Shown here: piece after piece, positions 42,593 through 53,587 of the stretch
How positions within the stretch are numbered: the first letter of the stretch is position 1
How the letters are laid out: every line of letters starts with the position of its first letter
Translations under genes and position numbers: made by a program
Source of the DNA: Candidula unifasciata
Lineage: Eukaryota; Mollusca; Gastropoda; Stylommatophora; Geomitridae
Assembly: GCA_905116865.2 (NCBI GenBank)
Contig: CAJHNH020008455.1
Coordinates: forward strand, 1,639,580-1,703,579
Reading direction: 5' to 3'
Length of the DNA stretch: 64,000 bases
Notes under the pieces: generated by a model
The model's input: only the letters and a program-made list of their open reading frames with translations
The model's database searches: none
Told to the model about the DNA's origin: nothing

Positions 42593-43119
42593 TCTGTTTT
42601 ACTATTCATACATTCCTCCCACTTGGGTATTTTCTGCCAAATACTCTTGTGCTGGAAGAGTTAAGGAAAAGGGTTTTAAAAAAGTGGGAAAGGGGGGGGG
42701 GGCAATTATGTATATCAAGAAGCATTAAGGAGGGTTGTTGTGAGAGATACACCAATAAAATTAGCTGCAAAATTCAATCAGTTCATAATAAGTTTAAAAA
42801 GTAAAGAGAAAAAGGAAATGCCAATTCACAAATAATATGGAGAAGACATATGCAGGAGATGTCATTTTGTAAATCTTGAACAGGTTGGAAACATGCCTTA
42901 TTGAAGGTCAAATACAGTGTAAGAAAAAATAAAACAATAGCAAAGAAACAAATGTGTAATTTACATGCAGACTTAACAGATCATCTCCATCAATCCGTGA
43001 ACAATTTTTAGTCCCTAAGTGAACATCCTTTAGCATGCAACTGATTAGCAGTGTTAGTCCTTTAGTTTTTCACAAAGTGCTCCCCCTCTTTTGATGCGAA
43101 GTGTGTCTGGTCAAGGCTG

Positions 43120-43230
43120 TTGTTCTTCTTTGCGTTCACCAGCTGTGAACTCCGGCCGAAAGTTCTGGTTGTTCGCTCATTTATGGACTTTAGCCTTTTT
43201 TCCAGAACTTAAGCTTTGCGTGCAAATCTA
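43120..43230 (+). repeat. family A, 3'-truncated
   Basis: TTTGCGTTCACCAGCTGTGA to CTTAAGCTTTGCGTGCAAAT, then replaced by an AT-rich repeat with ACTACTGAACCGATTGC. Confidence 0.78.
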
Positions 43231-43458
43231 TATTAATAAAAATGTTAATTTTCAGAGTCTGTTAACTATAGACTCGCAAACTACTGAACCGATTGCTTTC
43301 AAATTTTCACACAACATTGCCTTTGACTCAAAGCGTGTTTTTATGTCAGAAAATCGCACAAACCACGAACAACATAGCTCTAGCAACATTCAATTCATTA
43401 TTTGTTTCATTGTCGGCCCAGATTTGTTTTTAGTTGATTGGCCATTTTGGCTGCTGAG

Positions 43459-43728
43459 CAGGGCTGCCAACAAGTGCCCTTTCCCCCATGATCCAGATAT
43501 TTATTTGACGCCTTGGGTTCACATTTTGCAGCGTTGTTTACTTTGTTGTTTTAATATATCCTTATATACTTACAAAACAGTGGATAAATTGTTCCTGTCA
43601 TTACTATAAATATAAATATTTATCATTCTTGGCTTTTTTCGTGTTTTTTTTTTTTTTTTTTGCTTATGTTTTGCTTGGGTTTTTTAGTCACAGCTTGGGT
43701 TTTCAAACACATAACATTGGCAGCCCCG
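43459..43728. mobile_element. second CAGGGCTGCCAA element
   Basis: It has the same termini as the 56203 element (CAGGGCTGCCAA to TTGGCAGCCCCG) and a similar T-rich interior with AATATATCCTTATATA. No convincing target duplication was seen. It follows a stretch containing ACTACTGAACCGATT, a phrase common at the edges of dispersed repeats. Confidence 0.6.
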
Positions 43729-43944
43729 AGTATACTTTGTTTTTCCCCATTTTTTTGTATTTAATTTTTTAAAATATATTATTGTGCATTTCAATTGGCG
43801 GCGGAGTTGAACTGTCTTGATCTACGTTCGTTATGCACAAGACCATCTCCTGACTGAGTATTTGGACATGCAATGACCGGAGCCTGAGATGTTTCTTAAT
43901 GAACTTTGCATTTTTAAATAATGTCTTTTCCACCAACTACTTGA

Positions 43945-44035
43945 GTCTTTGGTAGTGTAGTTGTAAATAGTCTGCCTATCACGCGGGTGACCCACATTCA
44001 ATTCCCCGTTAGGTGATATCTTTTTTTATTTTGGC
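43945..44035 (+). mobile_element. tRNA-like SINE head, unassigned
   Basis: TTGGTAGTGTAGTTGTAAAT and CCCACATTCAATTCCCCGTT give weak A and B boxes. It is followed by T-rich and A'-type repeat sequence. Confidence 0.45.
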
Positions 44036-44119
44036 CCTTAATTGGGTGGCTGGCTGTGTTGTGGTTGATGGCTAGGCAGCGATATCTATGCCTTGTTTTC
44101 GGTTTTGGGGTTTACAGCT

Positions 44120-44236
44120 AGCTCCGCGCCGCGCGTAGCGGCGCGGGAGATACTTTCGGTGGTGACTTCAACTCGGTGGAAGCTTTTCCCCTGTATGCTG
44201 TGTAGTCGCCGGTAGGAGGTCCGCAATTTACAATAT
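44120..44236. mobile_element. MITE, GGCTATCC family, truncated piece
   Basis: The block with CGCGTAGCGGCGCGGGAGAT and the following GTCCGCAATTTAC matches one half of the neighbouring full copy, but lacks both ends. No target duplication is visible. Confidence 0.7.
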
Positions 44237-44369
44237 CAATGGCTAAACTTCAGCTTCCACAGCTACCTAGTTTATCTGCTTTTTCTGTTTTGTGTGATGG
44301 AAAGACGCACCGCTCTCTTCACACGTGTGCATATTCTAAGTTTTAGCATGATTGCTAGATAATTTAATC

Positions 44370-44773
44370 GGCTATCCTCCGAATAACGGTCCCAAATTAT
44401 CGAGGCCGAAAATTTACCCTATGGCCTCAGTCATATGTCAATTGCCGACTTCTGGCGACTACCGCAACGGCCGAGAGCATCTCCCATGCCGCTATATGCG
44501 GTGCAGAGAGGGGCTTAACTTGATGGCTATGACTCACGAGCAAATAAAATGAAGGAAGTTGCAGGAGATGTAGCTGCTGCTCATGAGTCCCAGCCATCTA
44601 GTTTAGCCCCACTCCACACCGTGCGTAGCAGCATGGGAAATACTCTCGGCGGTGGCGGTAGTCGCAGGAAGCCCGCAATTTAAGTCGCAGGAAGTCTGCA
44701 ATTGACATGAGACTGAGGCCCTGTTAGGGTATATTTTCTGCCTCAATTTGGGACCGTTATTCAGAAGATAGCC
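44370..44773. mobile_element. MITE, GGCTATCC family, copy 3
   Basis: This 404-bp copy has a perfect 8-bp target duplication ATTTAATC. Terminal and interior sequences match copies 1 and 2, with scattered substitutions. Confidence 0.9.
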
Positions 44774-44880
44774 ATTTAATCTCATATGTAGATAGTTGTG
44801 CCAGTGTATTAACACAGAGGACAAATTTTCTCATGCTGGGGATCTACATTAAAACAATTCTTCCAAATACAAAAATAATC

Positions 44881-44968
44881 GGCTCTCCTTTCAACTTCGG
44901 CTGGTAGACATAACTCCGACTAACCGGCCGTCGATGTTTGTCTACCGGCCGTAGTTGAAAGGAGAGCC
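44881..44968. mobile_element. miniature GGCTCTCC hairpin element
   Basis: This 88-bp element has termini GGCTCTCCTTTCAACT and is flanked by a perfect 8-bp direct repeat AAATAATC. Almost the whole element is inverted repeat. It is one of the shortest MITEs in the window. Confidence 0.88.
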
Positions 44969-45009
44969 AAATAATCTGTACCTTATTTCTAAAAATGTAT
45001 ATTTTTTTA

Positions 45010-45985
45010 TTAAATGACTACTACTATTCAATATATACATGGAAAGAATAACAACAGCAGCAAACCATGTAATGATAAGCAAACTGTTAACTACACCAAG
45101 CAGTGAGTCAGAGTTAGTTGAAAAAGATCATTATAATGAAAACATACACGCCGATCCTGAAGAAGTACATCCCCAACTGAACGAAATACTTTTCGCAGAC
45201 GACCAAAGCATAATACATAAAAACGAAAAAGAACTTCAAATACACGTAATTGCGCTACACACAGTCTGCAACGAATATAACATGAAGATCAGCATCACCA
45301 AAACAGAAATTATGAAAATAAGTAGAATACCTAATATACTAACAATTCAAGTTAACAACGAACAACTCAAACAAGTGCAGCAATTTAAATATTTGGGGAG
45401 CATCTTCACAGATGATGGAAGAATTGATAGGGAACTTGAGGCAAGATGTCAAAAGGCGAACGCAGTAACTTACCAAATCTCCCCACTGCTAAAACACCCA
45501 AGCATCACTATGGCACTAAAACGACAACTGATAAATTTGCATATTTATACCAACCCTCTGCTACCAATGCCAAACCTGGTCCCTAACAAGAGCACAGGAG
45601 AAAAAGATCACGACGTGCGAAATGAGATGCTTACGTAAGGCTGCCAATGTCACAAGGAGAGACAGAGTTCGAAACGAGAACATTAGAGCAATTGTAGGAA
45701 CCACACCATGCCTGCAATACATAAAGAAGCAACAAATAGAGTGGTTTGGCCACTTGATGCGAATGCAAACCGATCAACTGCCTCTACGAGCATACAACGA
45801 ACAGCACTACTGCCCTAAAGCAAGAGGCAGACCGAGAGTACGATGGATAGACAATATATCAGAGATCCTGAAGCAACACGGACTAACAACAACACGTGCA
45901 ACACACCTGGCCCAGGATAGAAAACTGCGACTCCCCACTACGCTGTGAGGCAATTGTGGACAAGACAAGACAAGACAATGACTAG
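45010..45985 (+). pseudogene. LINE reverse transcriptase C-terminal part, frameshifted
   Basis: The first frame (to 45638) contains the catalytic box EILFADDQSIIHKN and the thumb-region phrase QFKYLGSIFTDDGRID. The second frame (45622-45948) gives KKQQIEWFGHLMRMQTDQLP and ARGRPRVRWIDNISEILKQH. They overlap near 45620, where a frameshift separates them. A CAAGA-type repeat (45960-45980) forms the 3' tail. The copy is 5'-truncated and not functional. Confidence 0.9.
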
Positions 45986-46064
45986 CAAAAGGCTCCATTT
46001 CTTAACTTTTCTTCAACGCTTTGAGAATATGGCTACACAAGAAAAGCAACTTGAAAGTGCCAGT

Positions 46065-46132
46065 TATGACTGGTCTATATTTAGCTTTAGCGCTATATGC
46101 CAAAGGCGTGAAAACAGGTTCTCTTCTTTATA
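46065..46132 (+). mobile_element. SINE family B 3' tail scrap
   Basis: About 68 bp with GACTGGTCTATATTTAGC and GCGTGAAAACAGGTTCTC, matching the end of family B. Confidence 0.5.
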
Positions 46133-46271
46133 AATACAGAATACATCTGCATGAATATACTAGATCCCTACTGGTGTTTCAACTCTTCTGATCTGAGCAT
46201 TTCATGTATGTTATGAAAGTAGGTAGTCTTTGCAAACGTAATAATAAGATTATAATTAGTGTGTAATAAAT

Positions 46272-46801
46272 GGCTCTCCTTTAAATAACGGTCGCTAGCT
46301 GGAAAGCCGACGGTCGCTTAGTCGGAGTGCGCTCCCTTGGCTGCATTGCAAATACGGAGTGGAAAAGTCATGAATTAAAGACAAGGTCAACACGGCAGTT
46401 AGACATCGAGCTCGGACTCACAGTAGCAACCACGCTCTTGCGACGCACGACTTAGTTGCCACGGATGTGACTCCTGCAGATCTGTATGCCTTAACGACCG
46501 ATAAGTTTGCGTGGTTAGGAGTAGGGTTAGAGTTAGATGTGACAATTTTGACGCAGTTCCAAATTATTGCGCACAGTGACATACACACCCAAACAACTGA
46601 AGGACTGTGGATGCTACTCAGAGGAACAATTCGCTAACCCTACCCCTAACCCACACCCTACGCAACCGTATGATGACAGGTAAGTATGTCATTTGTGTCG
46701 TTCCCTCTTTACGCTCAGTATTTGCAATGCAGCCAAGGAAGCGCACTCTGACTAAGCGACCGTCGGCTTTCCAGCTAGTGACCGTTATTTAAAGGAGAGC
46801 C
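46272..46801. mobile_element. GGCTCTCC element with ~80-bp terminal inverted repeats
   Basis: This 530-bp element begins GGCTCTCCTTTAAATAACGG. The two ends are inverted copies of about 80 bp with roughly three mismatches, reaching the motif TGCATTGCAAATA. Flanking 8-mers TAATAAAT and CAATAAAT differ at one base. The unique centre codes for nothing recognisable. Confidence 0.88.
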
Positions 46802-48314
46802 CAATAAATAAACGGGGCGCCGAAATAAGTAGCGACTACAGTTTCGACAATTAGCTGTCTTTTTGGTAATTTCCATTACCATGGAAACCGTTTGAAACTT
46901 GTTTAGGAAATGTCGGCTGGGGTTTCGGGATGGGTCCTAATCTCTCATGAAATTTTGCGATTGGTGTGATTTTCACCAGCTATAAATGGCTGAAAACGGC
47001 GGGAACAAGCCCGATTAACAGCGCATGTCTACGACAGCCGGACGTCCTCTGTTTTTCTGTTACATCACTTTGATTGAACATAGCGGTAAGTATTCAAGGT
47101 TGGCTTTAGGCCTTAAACATTACCAGACATGGTAATGCTAGTTATAATTGAATTCTCCGTCCAATTTTAAATTTGTGTATAAAATTTTTGTCTTATCTGT
47201 GGCTGTTTCGATTTACAGTGACATTTTTCATGCAATCGCTATTATGTGGCTGTGTCAGCCATCTTGTCAAATGAAAACAAAGCCAAAACGAAAGTTGCGC
47301 AGTTTGGTTGCGCAGAGAAAACTTCTTGTTTCTCAGACAAGTTTTGGCAGCTGTTTTTTACATATCTCCATAAAAACCTACATATCTCAGCTCAGAAATG
47401 ACATACAACCCTAAATGAGGTACCGTTGGAAAGAGATTGTTTACAGCTATCTAGCTGTGCTGGTTTTATTGGTATAGAGGGAATTTTAAAAATTTTACTT
47501 AAGTATCTAAAATAAGCATATAGAGCGACAAGTTTGACGCAAACGACCTGCTGCTAAAATAAAACTTTAATGTGGAACGTTAAAACCTGTTAGCAGACGC
47601 TGTTGGAACATATTTTTTTACACAGATATAAATAACAAAATCCAACAGGCATAATTAAAACTGATATACTGTAGAAATGCAATAAGCATGGTTAGGTCGA
47701 CAACAGCAGAGCAATGCTCATGATCAGCTGTTGATCATTAATTTTTGTCAGATGGGGGGGGGGAAAATACAACAATGAATGAATGACGGAATTTGCCCTC
47801 GGCAGTTCAATAAACTATACAGAAACAAATGCATTACTTTTGTTGGGTTTATTGTGGCAGGTAAGTCTGCACGTTTTCATGTTGCTGGGTTAAATAAAAA
47901 TCCTTCAAGAATTAAAAACTTCCACTCATCCTTGCAAGGAGGCTGCCTCACGACTGGTCGCGAATGTCGGCTGCTTGATTTTGTCAACCATCTCGATCAC
48001 GTGAACGGTGTTCACCCACTGTTTTATGCCACGGTAAAAACGTTCCTTTTTCATCAGTATCCATCAGTCTAAAAATATTAAACACGGGAACCCACTACAG
48101 CATCCTGCAGACTCCTTCGAAATTCGCACATTTATAAATAAGGACTTTTAACTCTTTAAATATTCGACAGTTTTTGGTTCCACAGTTTCTATACTATAGT
48201 GTATAATTTAGAGTGATAGTGAGATTGAGATAGTCTTTGCACGTCACTGAGTTAAAGTAATACAATAATGGGAGCACATTTAACATCATCGTCATTTCCC
48301 TGATGTCACATAAA
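46802..48314. other. unassigned intergenic sequence
   Basis: Apart from the candidate promoter near 46980, a 97-codon plus frame (47779-48072) is open. It has a GTAAGT inside it and no recognisable family, so I do not call it. Confidence 0.4.
46975..47090 (+). promoter_or_regulatory. possible TATA promoter and noncoding first exon
   Basis: A TATAAAT lies at 46981. About 30 bp downstream is a GC-richer stretch, and a strong consensus donor, GCG|GTAAGTATT, follows at about 47085. This is the spacing of a core promoter and short 5' exon on the plus strand. No matching downstream exon was identified, so it is only a candidate. Confidence 0.25.
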
Positions 48315-48780
48315 TGTCACATAGGGCTCTCAGACTACTTTTGTTCTCTCTCTTTAACGTTCTTTGTATTATTTCTTTTTGGCGTCCTCACCTCCTTAAA
48401 AGCTGCTTACGTATTGTCAGTGCGTACAATAATTTCTTGTTATTTTCTTCACCATCAAAATTGTTGTTAGTCTTCAATAGACTATGTCTTTTCAGAACTT
48501 ATTTTTAATCCAACTTTTGATCTGTTTTTCTTTACGTGTCGTTGTTTTTACTTAGCAGAGCAATGTCATCAGCAAACTCGAGATCTTCCTTACGTGTGTT
48601 CTCTACCCGATCAATGAGGGTATTTCCGACACCGGCAATGACCAAACAGTTCGCATAATATTTGGGATGCAGACCAAGAGACATAAAAGTGCATGGCTTT
48701 TGACAGCTGCATGGAGGAATATCATCAGTGGAATTTATCCATAACACCAAAGACCGAGATCTGTGGAGATGCATGAACGC
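48315..48780 (-). pseudogene. LINE reverse transcriptase fragment
   Basis: The minus strand encodes ENTRKEDLEFADDIALLSKN, with the RT catalytic FADD box. It continues, out of frame, into CGLKISSEKT, the conserved GL-I---KT motif that follows the catalytic box. Stops are present. Confidence 0.85.
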
Positions 48781-48847
48781 CTACGCCAGCTGACAAAGTA
48801 CTTGTTGACACTTGGGATACAGGGGATTTCTGTAACAGAAAATTGTA

Positions 48848-49125
48848 TGTGTAAAGGACCCTTTTCTAAGCCTTTCAGTCCTATTTTGATATATAGGGCT
48901 ACCTATGTTTTGTAGACTAAACGGCACTTAATCGGTGGTGTTGTCAGCATCACGCCCATCGCCTTTACTTCCCATGACAGTACCTGGTACCCACTCAATG
49001 CTGGGTCGACCTGAGAGCCAAGGTCATTTTTGAAAAAACATCCGGCCCTCGTCAGGAACCGAACCCACGACTTTCCGATCCGCAGCCGAGCGTCTAGCCG
49101 CTAGACCACCGCTGCTCCCTGAAGT
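48848..49125 (-). mobile_element. SINE family B, full length
   Basis: Head GGAGCAGCGGTGGTCTAGCG, then GCGGATCGGAAAGTCGTGG and a GGTTCGGTTCC B box near 49065. The tail ends GAAAAGGGTCCTTTAC. This is one of the best preserved copies in the window. Confidence 0.9.
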
Positions 49126-49419
49126 AAGTGTAGAGTATCTGATTAAACAAAGATGTAATGGTTTGGTTCTAGAAGAGTTAAAGTCTTTCTAAATCGTCTA
49201 ATTCGTCATGCATTTATTTGTTACCCATTCACCACGTGATTTTCTACAGAAAATTGAAAATGTGTGGGTCAAGAGGCGAGTAACTGATAACGGAAAGTGT
49301 CAGTGTTTTTCAACACGCTCAGCTGTGACCAGTGATTGAGGATGTGCGAAGAGTGGCGTGACAAGGGTAAGTTACAAAGCGCTGATACGTCGTGCTTAAT
49401 CATCATCATCATCATAAAC

Positions 49420-49770
49420 CACTTCTGCCGTTAAGCGACGTGGGGAGGAATAATTTGCGATCCAGTGCACGTTGGCTGCCACTGGCTATTGTCATGCCGT
49501 GAAGGCGTAGTGTGTCTTTAATGTTTTCGATTCATGTTTTATGTGCTCTTGTAGCTGATCTTCTGAGATGTCGTGTTTGTGATGGTATATGACCTTGCTG
49601 CATTCTAACGAGATGGCCACTTGATATGCTGTTTCTCGATGAATCTAGTACAAGGTGTGGTTCCCACAATTTGCCTGATAGTTTCATTATTCACTTGTGC
49701 TTAATGATATGCAGTATTTATACGTTGTTCTATTGCAGTTTGCTTCTCTTTCCTCCCAGACTGTCTTGTT
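49420..49770 (-). pseudogene. LINE ORF2 C-terminal fragment
   Basis: The minus strand reads SGHLVRMQQGHIPSQTRHLR, IENIKDTLRLHGMTI and RALDRKLFLPT. These are the GHLVRM, ENIK-L---G and A-DR motifs of a LINE tail, with stops between them. Confidence 0.75.
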
Positions 49771-50074
49771 GTCTGGGGGATTCCAGCTTAGCCCTTCTGA
49801 TGATATGACCGCAGAATGTAGATTTTTTCCTTTTTTTTTTTTTTTTCACTTCTCTTCGTAGGTAATTTTTTTTTTTTTTTTTTGTAGGAACATCTTCATT
49901 TTGGGATTTTTTAAATGCCTATTGCGTTGTTTTACCTCCCCCCCCCCCCCCCCCCCCCCCCCATTGCAGCTGTAGGATTAACATTTCAAAATTTTGGAAA
50001 CCATGTTTAACCAAGTCCGTCTCCAGCTGAAGTAGGTCATGGTTCAACCATAGACATAGTTTTTTTTTTTTTTT

Positions 50075-50240
50075 AAGTTAGTTGTGTGCCCTTCATAGGA
50101 CTTTGCAGAACTACCCCAGCATTTTTCAGTTGTTTGTTATTTCCTGAGGCAATTGTGCGTTCTGTAGTTTGCTACTGCTTCCTGAACGGTCCTTTCTCGA
50201 TACCACTGTTGAAACCAACGCAAGGCGCTTTGCTGTCAAA
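50075..50240 (-). mobile_element. SINE family C, truncated
   Basis: Tail and body (GTGCCCTTCATAGGACTTTG to GATACCACTGTTGAAACC); the tRNA-like head is replaced by other repeat sequence. Confidence 0.7.
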
Positions 50241-50344
50241 ACTTGTCAGTGACGTCTTTGTCTCCTGGGAAAGGGGGGGGCAATCGCCAGCCAACGTAGA
50301 AAAACAAAAACAACATAGTTTCAAAACTGAAGAAACGTCCCGCA

Positions 50345-50470
50345 TGCTGCGTTTCCCCTGTACTACTTCTTACTTGTACACAGGCGCCTGCAGCACCTCA
50401 AAGAGACGCACGACAACGCAGCCTCCCACATGCATTACATACGACGAGCGAACGCCAAGCCATATCATAG
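50345..50470. repeat. partner of the 24500 repeat
   Basis: ACTTCTTACTTGTACACAGG and GCAGCACCTCAAAGAGACGC. Confidence 0.6.
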
Positions 50471-51297
50471 CACCCCCACAAAATAGGAGAGGTCCTGTGA
50501 CCTGATGAGACATGAATGGAAAGGGAAGTTACCCTCTTTTTGCGGCAATAAACGTTATTATAACCCACGGCCTTCTCTATTTATTAGAGAAGGCATTGTT
50601 ATAACCCTACACAAAAATTGCATTCCATATTGGGACGGCGATACATGCAGCAACAAATCATGAAAACCCTGCTTAACCGTATCTGTACTATAAATCACAA
50701 ACCCTTTTTGTATGTTGTGAGTTCATTTCAATTGAACTGTTAATTAACTTCTCCCAAAACGTTACTGTCACACAAGTTAAATCTTCACTTGCCACTATAG
50801 CTGTAGCGTTTAATGGAACAGTCAAACTGGCGGCCATGTTTATGAGCATTTCCTTTATTCATTGCAACAATCAAAGTAAACGTTTGCTGGGGTTTTATGC
50901 TTTTGAGTTTTCTTTCTATTGCGTCTCTTACATTACTTTTATTTTTAAATTTACATGTCACTTATATCTCCATTGAAACTTAGACTGTAATATATAGGCG
51001 CTAGAAGATGTGAATTCTTTATCGGTCAAATCTGGGGGAATTGCTAACATAAAATTACTACATAAAATTCTGAGAAAGGATAAAAGAGAATCACCAAGCA
51101 TCCACTGAAATGGGACATTGATGGGTTGAAAAAAACGAGGGTGTCGAAGAGGAAAGTATAGACGAAAGGCTCCGCGAAGTTTCCAACACGTGTATAGCAG
51201 TAGTGGAGATCATAATGAGGTAAGGTACGAAAGGATAACATTTTCTTTTATTTTCACGGGCTTAGCCGGGGAGTTAGATCTGACAGTCCTATTCTGA

Positions 51298-51540
51298 AAA
51301 AAAAAATACCGTGCGTCCTTCATAGGACGTTTCAGAACCAACCCCCGCCTGTTTTTGCTAGTTGTGATTTCTCTATTTAATTTATGATCAGTAGTTTGCT
51401 ATGTGCTGTTCGGTTCTCGATACCACGCCAAATCAACGTAAGGCAGTCTGCTGCCAAATCGCACCGCAGCCATATCGAACTCGGTGCCAGGGAGTTACGA
51501 AGTGCACTCGCAACGCAAAAGCCACATAGGCCGAGGTAGC
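51298..51540 (-). mobile_element. SINE family C
   Basis: Diverged copy: GTGCGTCCTTCATAGGACG, then CATATCGAACTCGGTGCC (reversed B box), ending at CCACATAGGCCGAGGTAGC. It lies immediately left of a family B copy. Confidence 0.75.
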
Positions 51541-51559
51541 TACTTCCTTATTGTTATGT

Positions 51560-51815
51560 AAAAGTAAAGTAGTTGAGGAGCCCTTTGCACCGGCACTCTG
51601 TGGGTTATGTGATTAACATCACGCTGGCCGTCTTTACTTCCCATGACTTTACCTTGTACCCACACAATCCTTGGTTGACCTGACAGCCAAGGTCATTTTT
51701 GTAGAAGACTAAAAAATCCGGCACCGTTTGGATTCAAATCGACGACCTTCGGATTCGAATCGACGACCTCCGGATTCGCAGCCGAGCATCTAGCCGCTAC
51801 ACCGCGACGGCTCTC
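51560..51815 (-). mobile_element. SINE family B with duplicated B-box segment
   Basis: Tail at 51560 (AAGTAAAGTAG), head at 51815 (GAGCCGTCGCGGTGTAGCGG). The segment GGATTCGAATCGACGACCT is present twice in tandem (51731-51770), duplicating the B-box region. Confidence 0.85.
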
Positions 51816-51914
51816 CAGCCGTGTTTCCTTACACCGAAAATCTTAATAACATCCTAATAACATGCCCGAATATACCATGTTGTCTTGACAGATTTATTGA
51901 GATAACGATATAAT

Positions 51915-52175
51915 AAGTAAGTAAAGTAAGTGTCCCTTTTCCACGCCTTTATGCGGATTGGGAATATAAGGCGAATCGGAACTTGGTGGGTGATGTGGTC
52001 TGCATCACGCCGGTTGCCTTCACTTCCTAGGACTGCACCTAATACCCACTCAAAGCTGGGTCGACCTGTTAATCAAGGTCATTTTTGAAAAAATTCTGGC
52101 TCTGTCAGGAAGCGAACCCACGACCTTCCGATCCGCAGGCGGGCGTCTAGCCGCTAACTCCTCGGCGACTCCAAG
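51915..52175 (-). mobile_element. SINE family B, full length
   Basis: The rightmost of two tandemly placed copies in the same orientation, about 100 bp from the 51560 copy. Head GGAGTCGCCGAGGAGTTAGC, B box GGTTCGCTTCC, tail AAAAGGGACACTTACT. Confidence 0.85.
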
Positions 52176-52705
52176 ACATATAATAGGAAAGCGAAAAATA
52201 TTGTATTTACAGCATCATGTTATTGCTGTGAAACTGTTATGGTTTGTTGTGAGCAACCATGTCTGGCACTGGAAGCTTTTAAGTGGGAATCATATGATTT
52301 GTATGCATGGACATGACATGCTGTGATATAGAAATTCGGTCGCATCAGGCGGCACGGTAAGTGGGAAGCCTTAAGCAGAGAAATCAATACACAATTTGAA
52401 CTTTTGATCTGACAGCGCGAAGCTATTAGGGACGGCATTTCAAAGATGTGCATAATGCTGATAAAATATACGGCTTCACGGCCCTTTTTGTATAAGATAT
52501 TTCTTTGTGTTGGTTTGGGTTATCTCATAAGTTGTGTTGTCACAGAAGGGGACGGGGGCTGTCATAATAAGATAATAAGATGGGGTCAACCACTGAATGT
52601 AAAATTGTCTTTTAAAAATACAAACACTCAAAAATCGTAATTTTTATTTGTAACCATGGATACCATCCCACTGTTGAGTACCCGGAAATGAAAAAGCTAA
52701 TACCC

Positions 52706-52946
52706 TAGCTGAGTCGGCTCTATGGCTATGTCGACGCGAACGCTTCGTAATGCCGGGGTTCGATCCCAGCTGCGGGCCATACGCCTTGCGTTCGTTTCAA
52801 CAGTGGTATCAGGGAGCCGACCGTCTAGGAGCAATGGCAAACTATTGGACGTAAATTTGCCTAGTGAAACCACACAACAGCCAGGGGCTGATGCGGTTGG
52901 TTCTGCAACGTCCTGTAAAGGATACGCAACTAACCTTTCAATACCC
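52706..52946 (+). mobile_element. tRNA-derived SINE family C, full length
   Basis: Head GAGTCGGCTCTATGGCTATG, B box GGGTTCGATCCCAGC, then CAACAGTGGTATCAGGGAG, and tail TCCTGTAAAGGATACGCAAC. Best copy of a second SINE family. Confidence 0.85.
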
Positions 52947-52964
52947 TAGCTAGTGAATTTGTAA

Positions 52965-53340
52965 ATGAAGAACAACCTGATGTAAGAGTATCTTATCAAC
53001 AGAGGAAGAGAATAAACAAATCAATCAGAAAGCCACCAAAACTGGCACAAGACGATTACCGAATTATGGGCGCCTTAGATCAGGACACAGTCGACATCGC
53101 AGCCACACGTACACACAATTTAAAATGGGCGAATCAGCCATATTCTCACGTGAATTGGCACCTGAGAAAACAGCCCATGTCCTCCAAGACTGTCCCAAAT
53201 AGGCTACAACATATCAAAGCAAAACTGTTGGCCAAGAGAAACACCGTTGCAGACCAAACTTTACGGGTCGCTGAGTGAATTACAAAAGACAGAGAAGTTC
53301 ATACTAGAGACAACATTGCATAAATAGATAATCTATTTCA
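52965..53340 (+). mobile_element. decayed LINE 3' end, RNase H-type family
   Basis: The plus strand carries SYQQRKRINKSIRKPPKLA followed by a frame-shifted remnant of the same tail region (VDIAATRTHNLKWANQP in another frame). Its end, with GTTCATACTAGAGACAAC and the bases after it, matches the 1505 copy. Confidence 0.75.
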
Positions 53341-53427
53341 ATCGAACATAAGAAGAATAAGAGGTTTGGGACGTCCTGCAAAGGATTAAGGACGATCTAT
53401 CGGTTAACACTGGTTTTATAATCCATG

Positions 53428-53548
53428 GGAGCTGCAGTGATTAGCGGTTAGACGCTCACCTGCGGATCTGAAGGTCATGGGTTCGAATCGGAACGGACCG
53501 AACTTTTTTTTTCATAAATTACCTTGGCTTCCAGGTCTATCCAGTTTC
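53428..53548 (+). mobile_element. SINE family B head
   Basis: tRNA-like head GGAGCTGCAGTGATTAGCGG with B box GGGTTCGAATCGGAAC, then ACCTTGGCTTCCAGGTC. Truncated after about 120 bp. Confidence 0.75.
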
Positions 53549-53587
53549 TTCTTATTCTTCTTCTTTCGTTCGCCTGAAATAAGTTGT

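Noticed and set aside
47779..48072. 97-codon plus-strand frame as a gene
   Set aside because: No family resemblance, weak start context, and an internal consensus donor. Nothing nearby supports it.
50770..50845. AACATGGCCGCC start context on minus as the DEPDC5 first exon
   Set aside because: The encoded MAASLTVPLN does not resemble the conserved N-terminus, although a GT in compatible phase exists.
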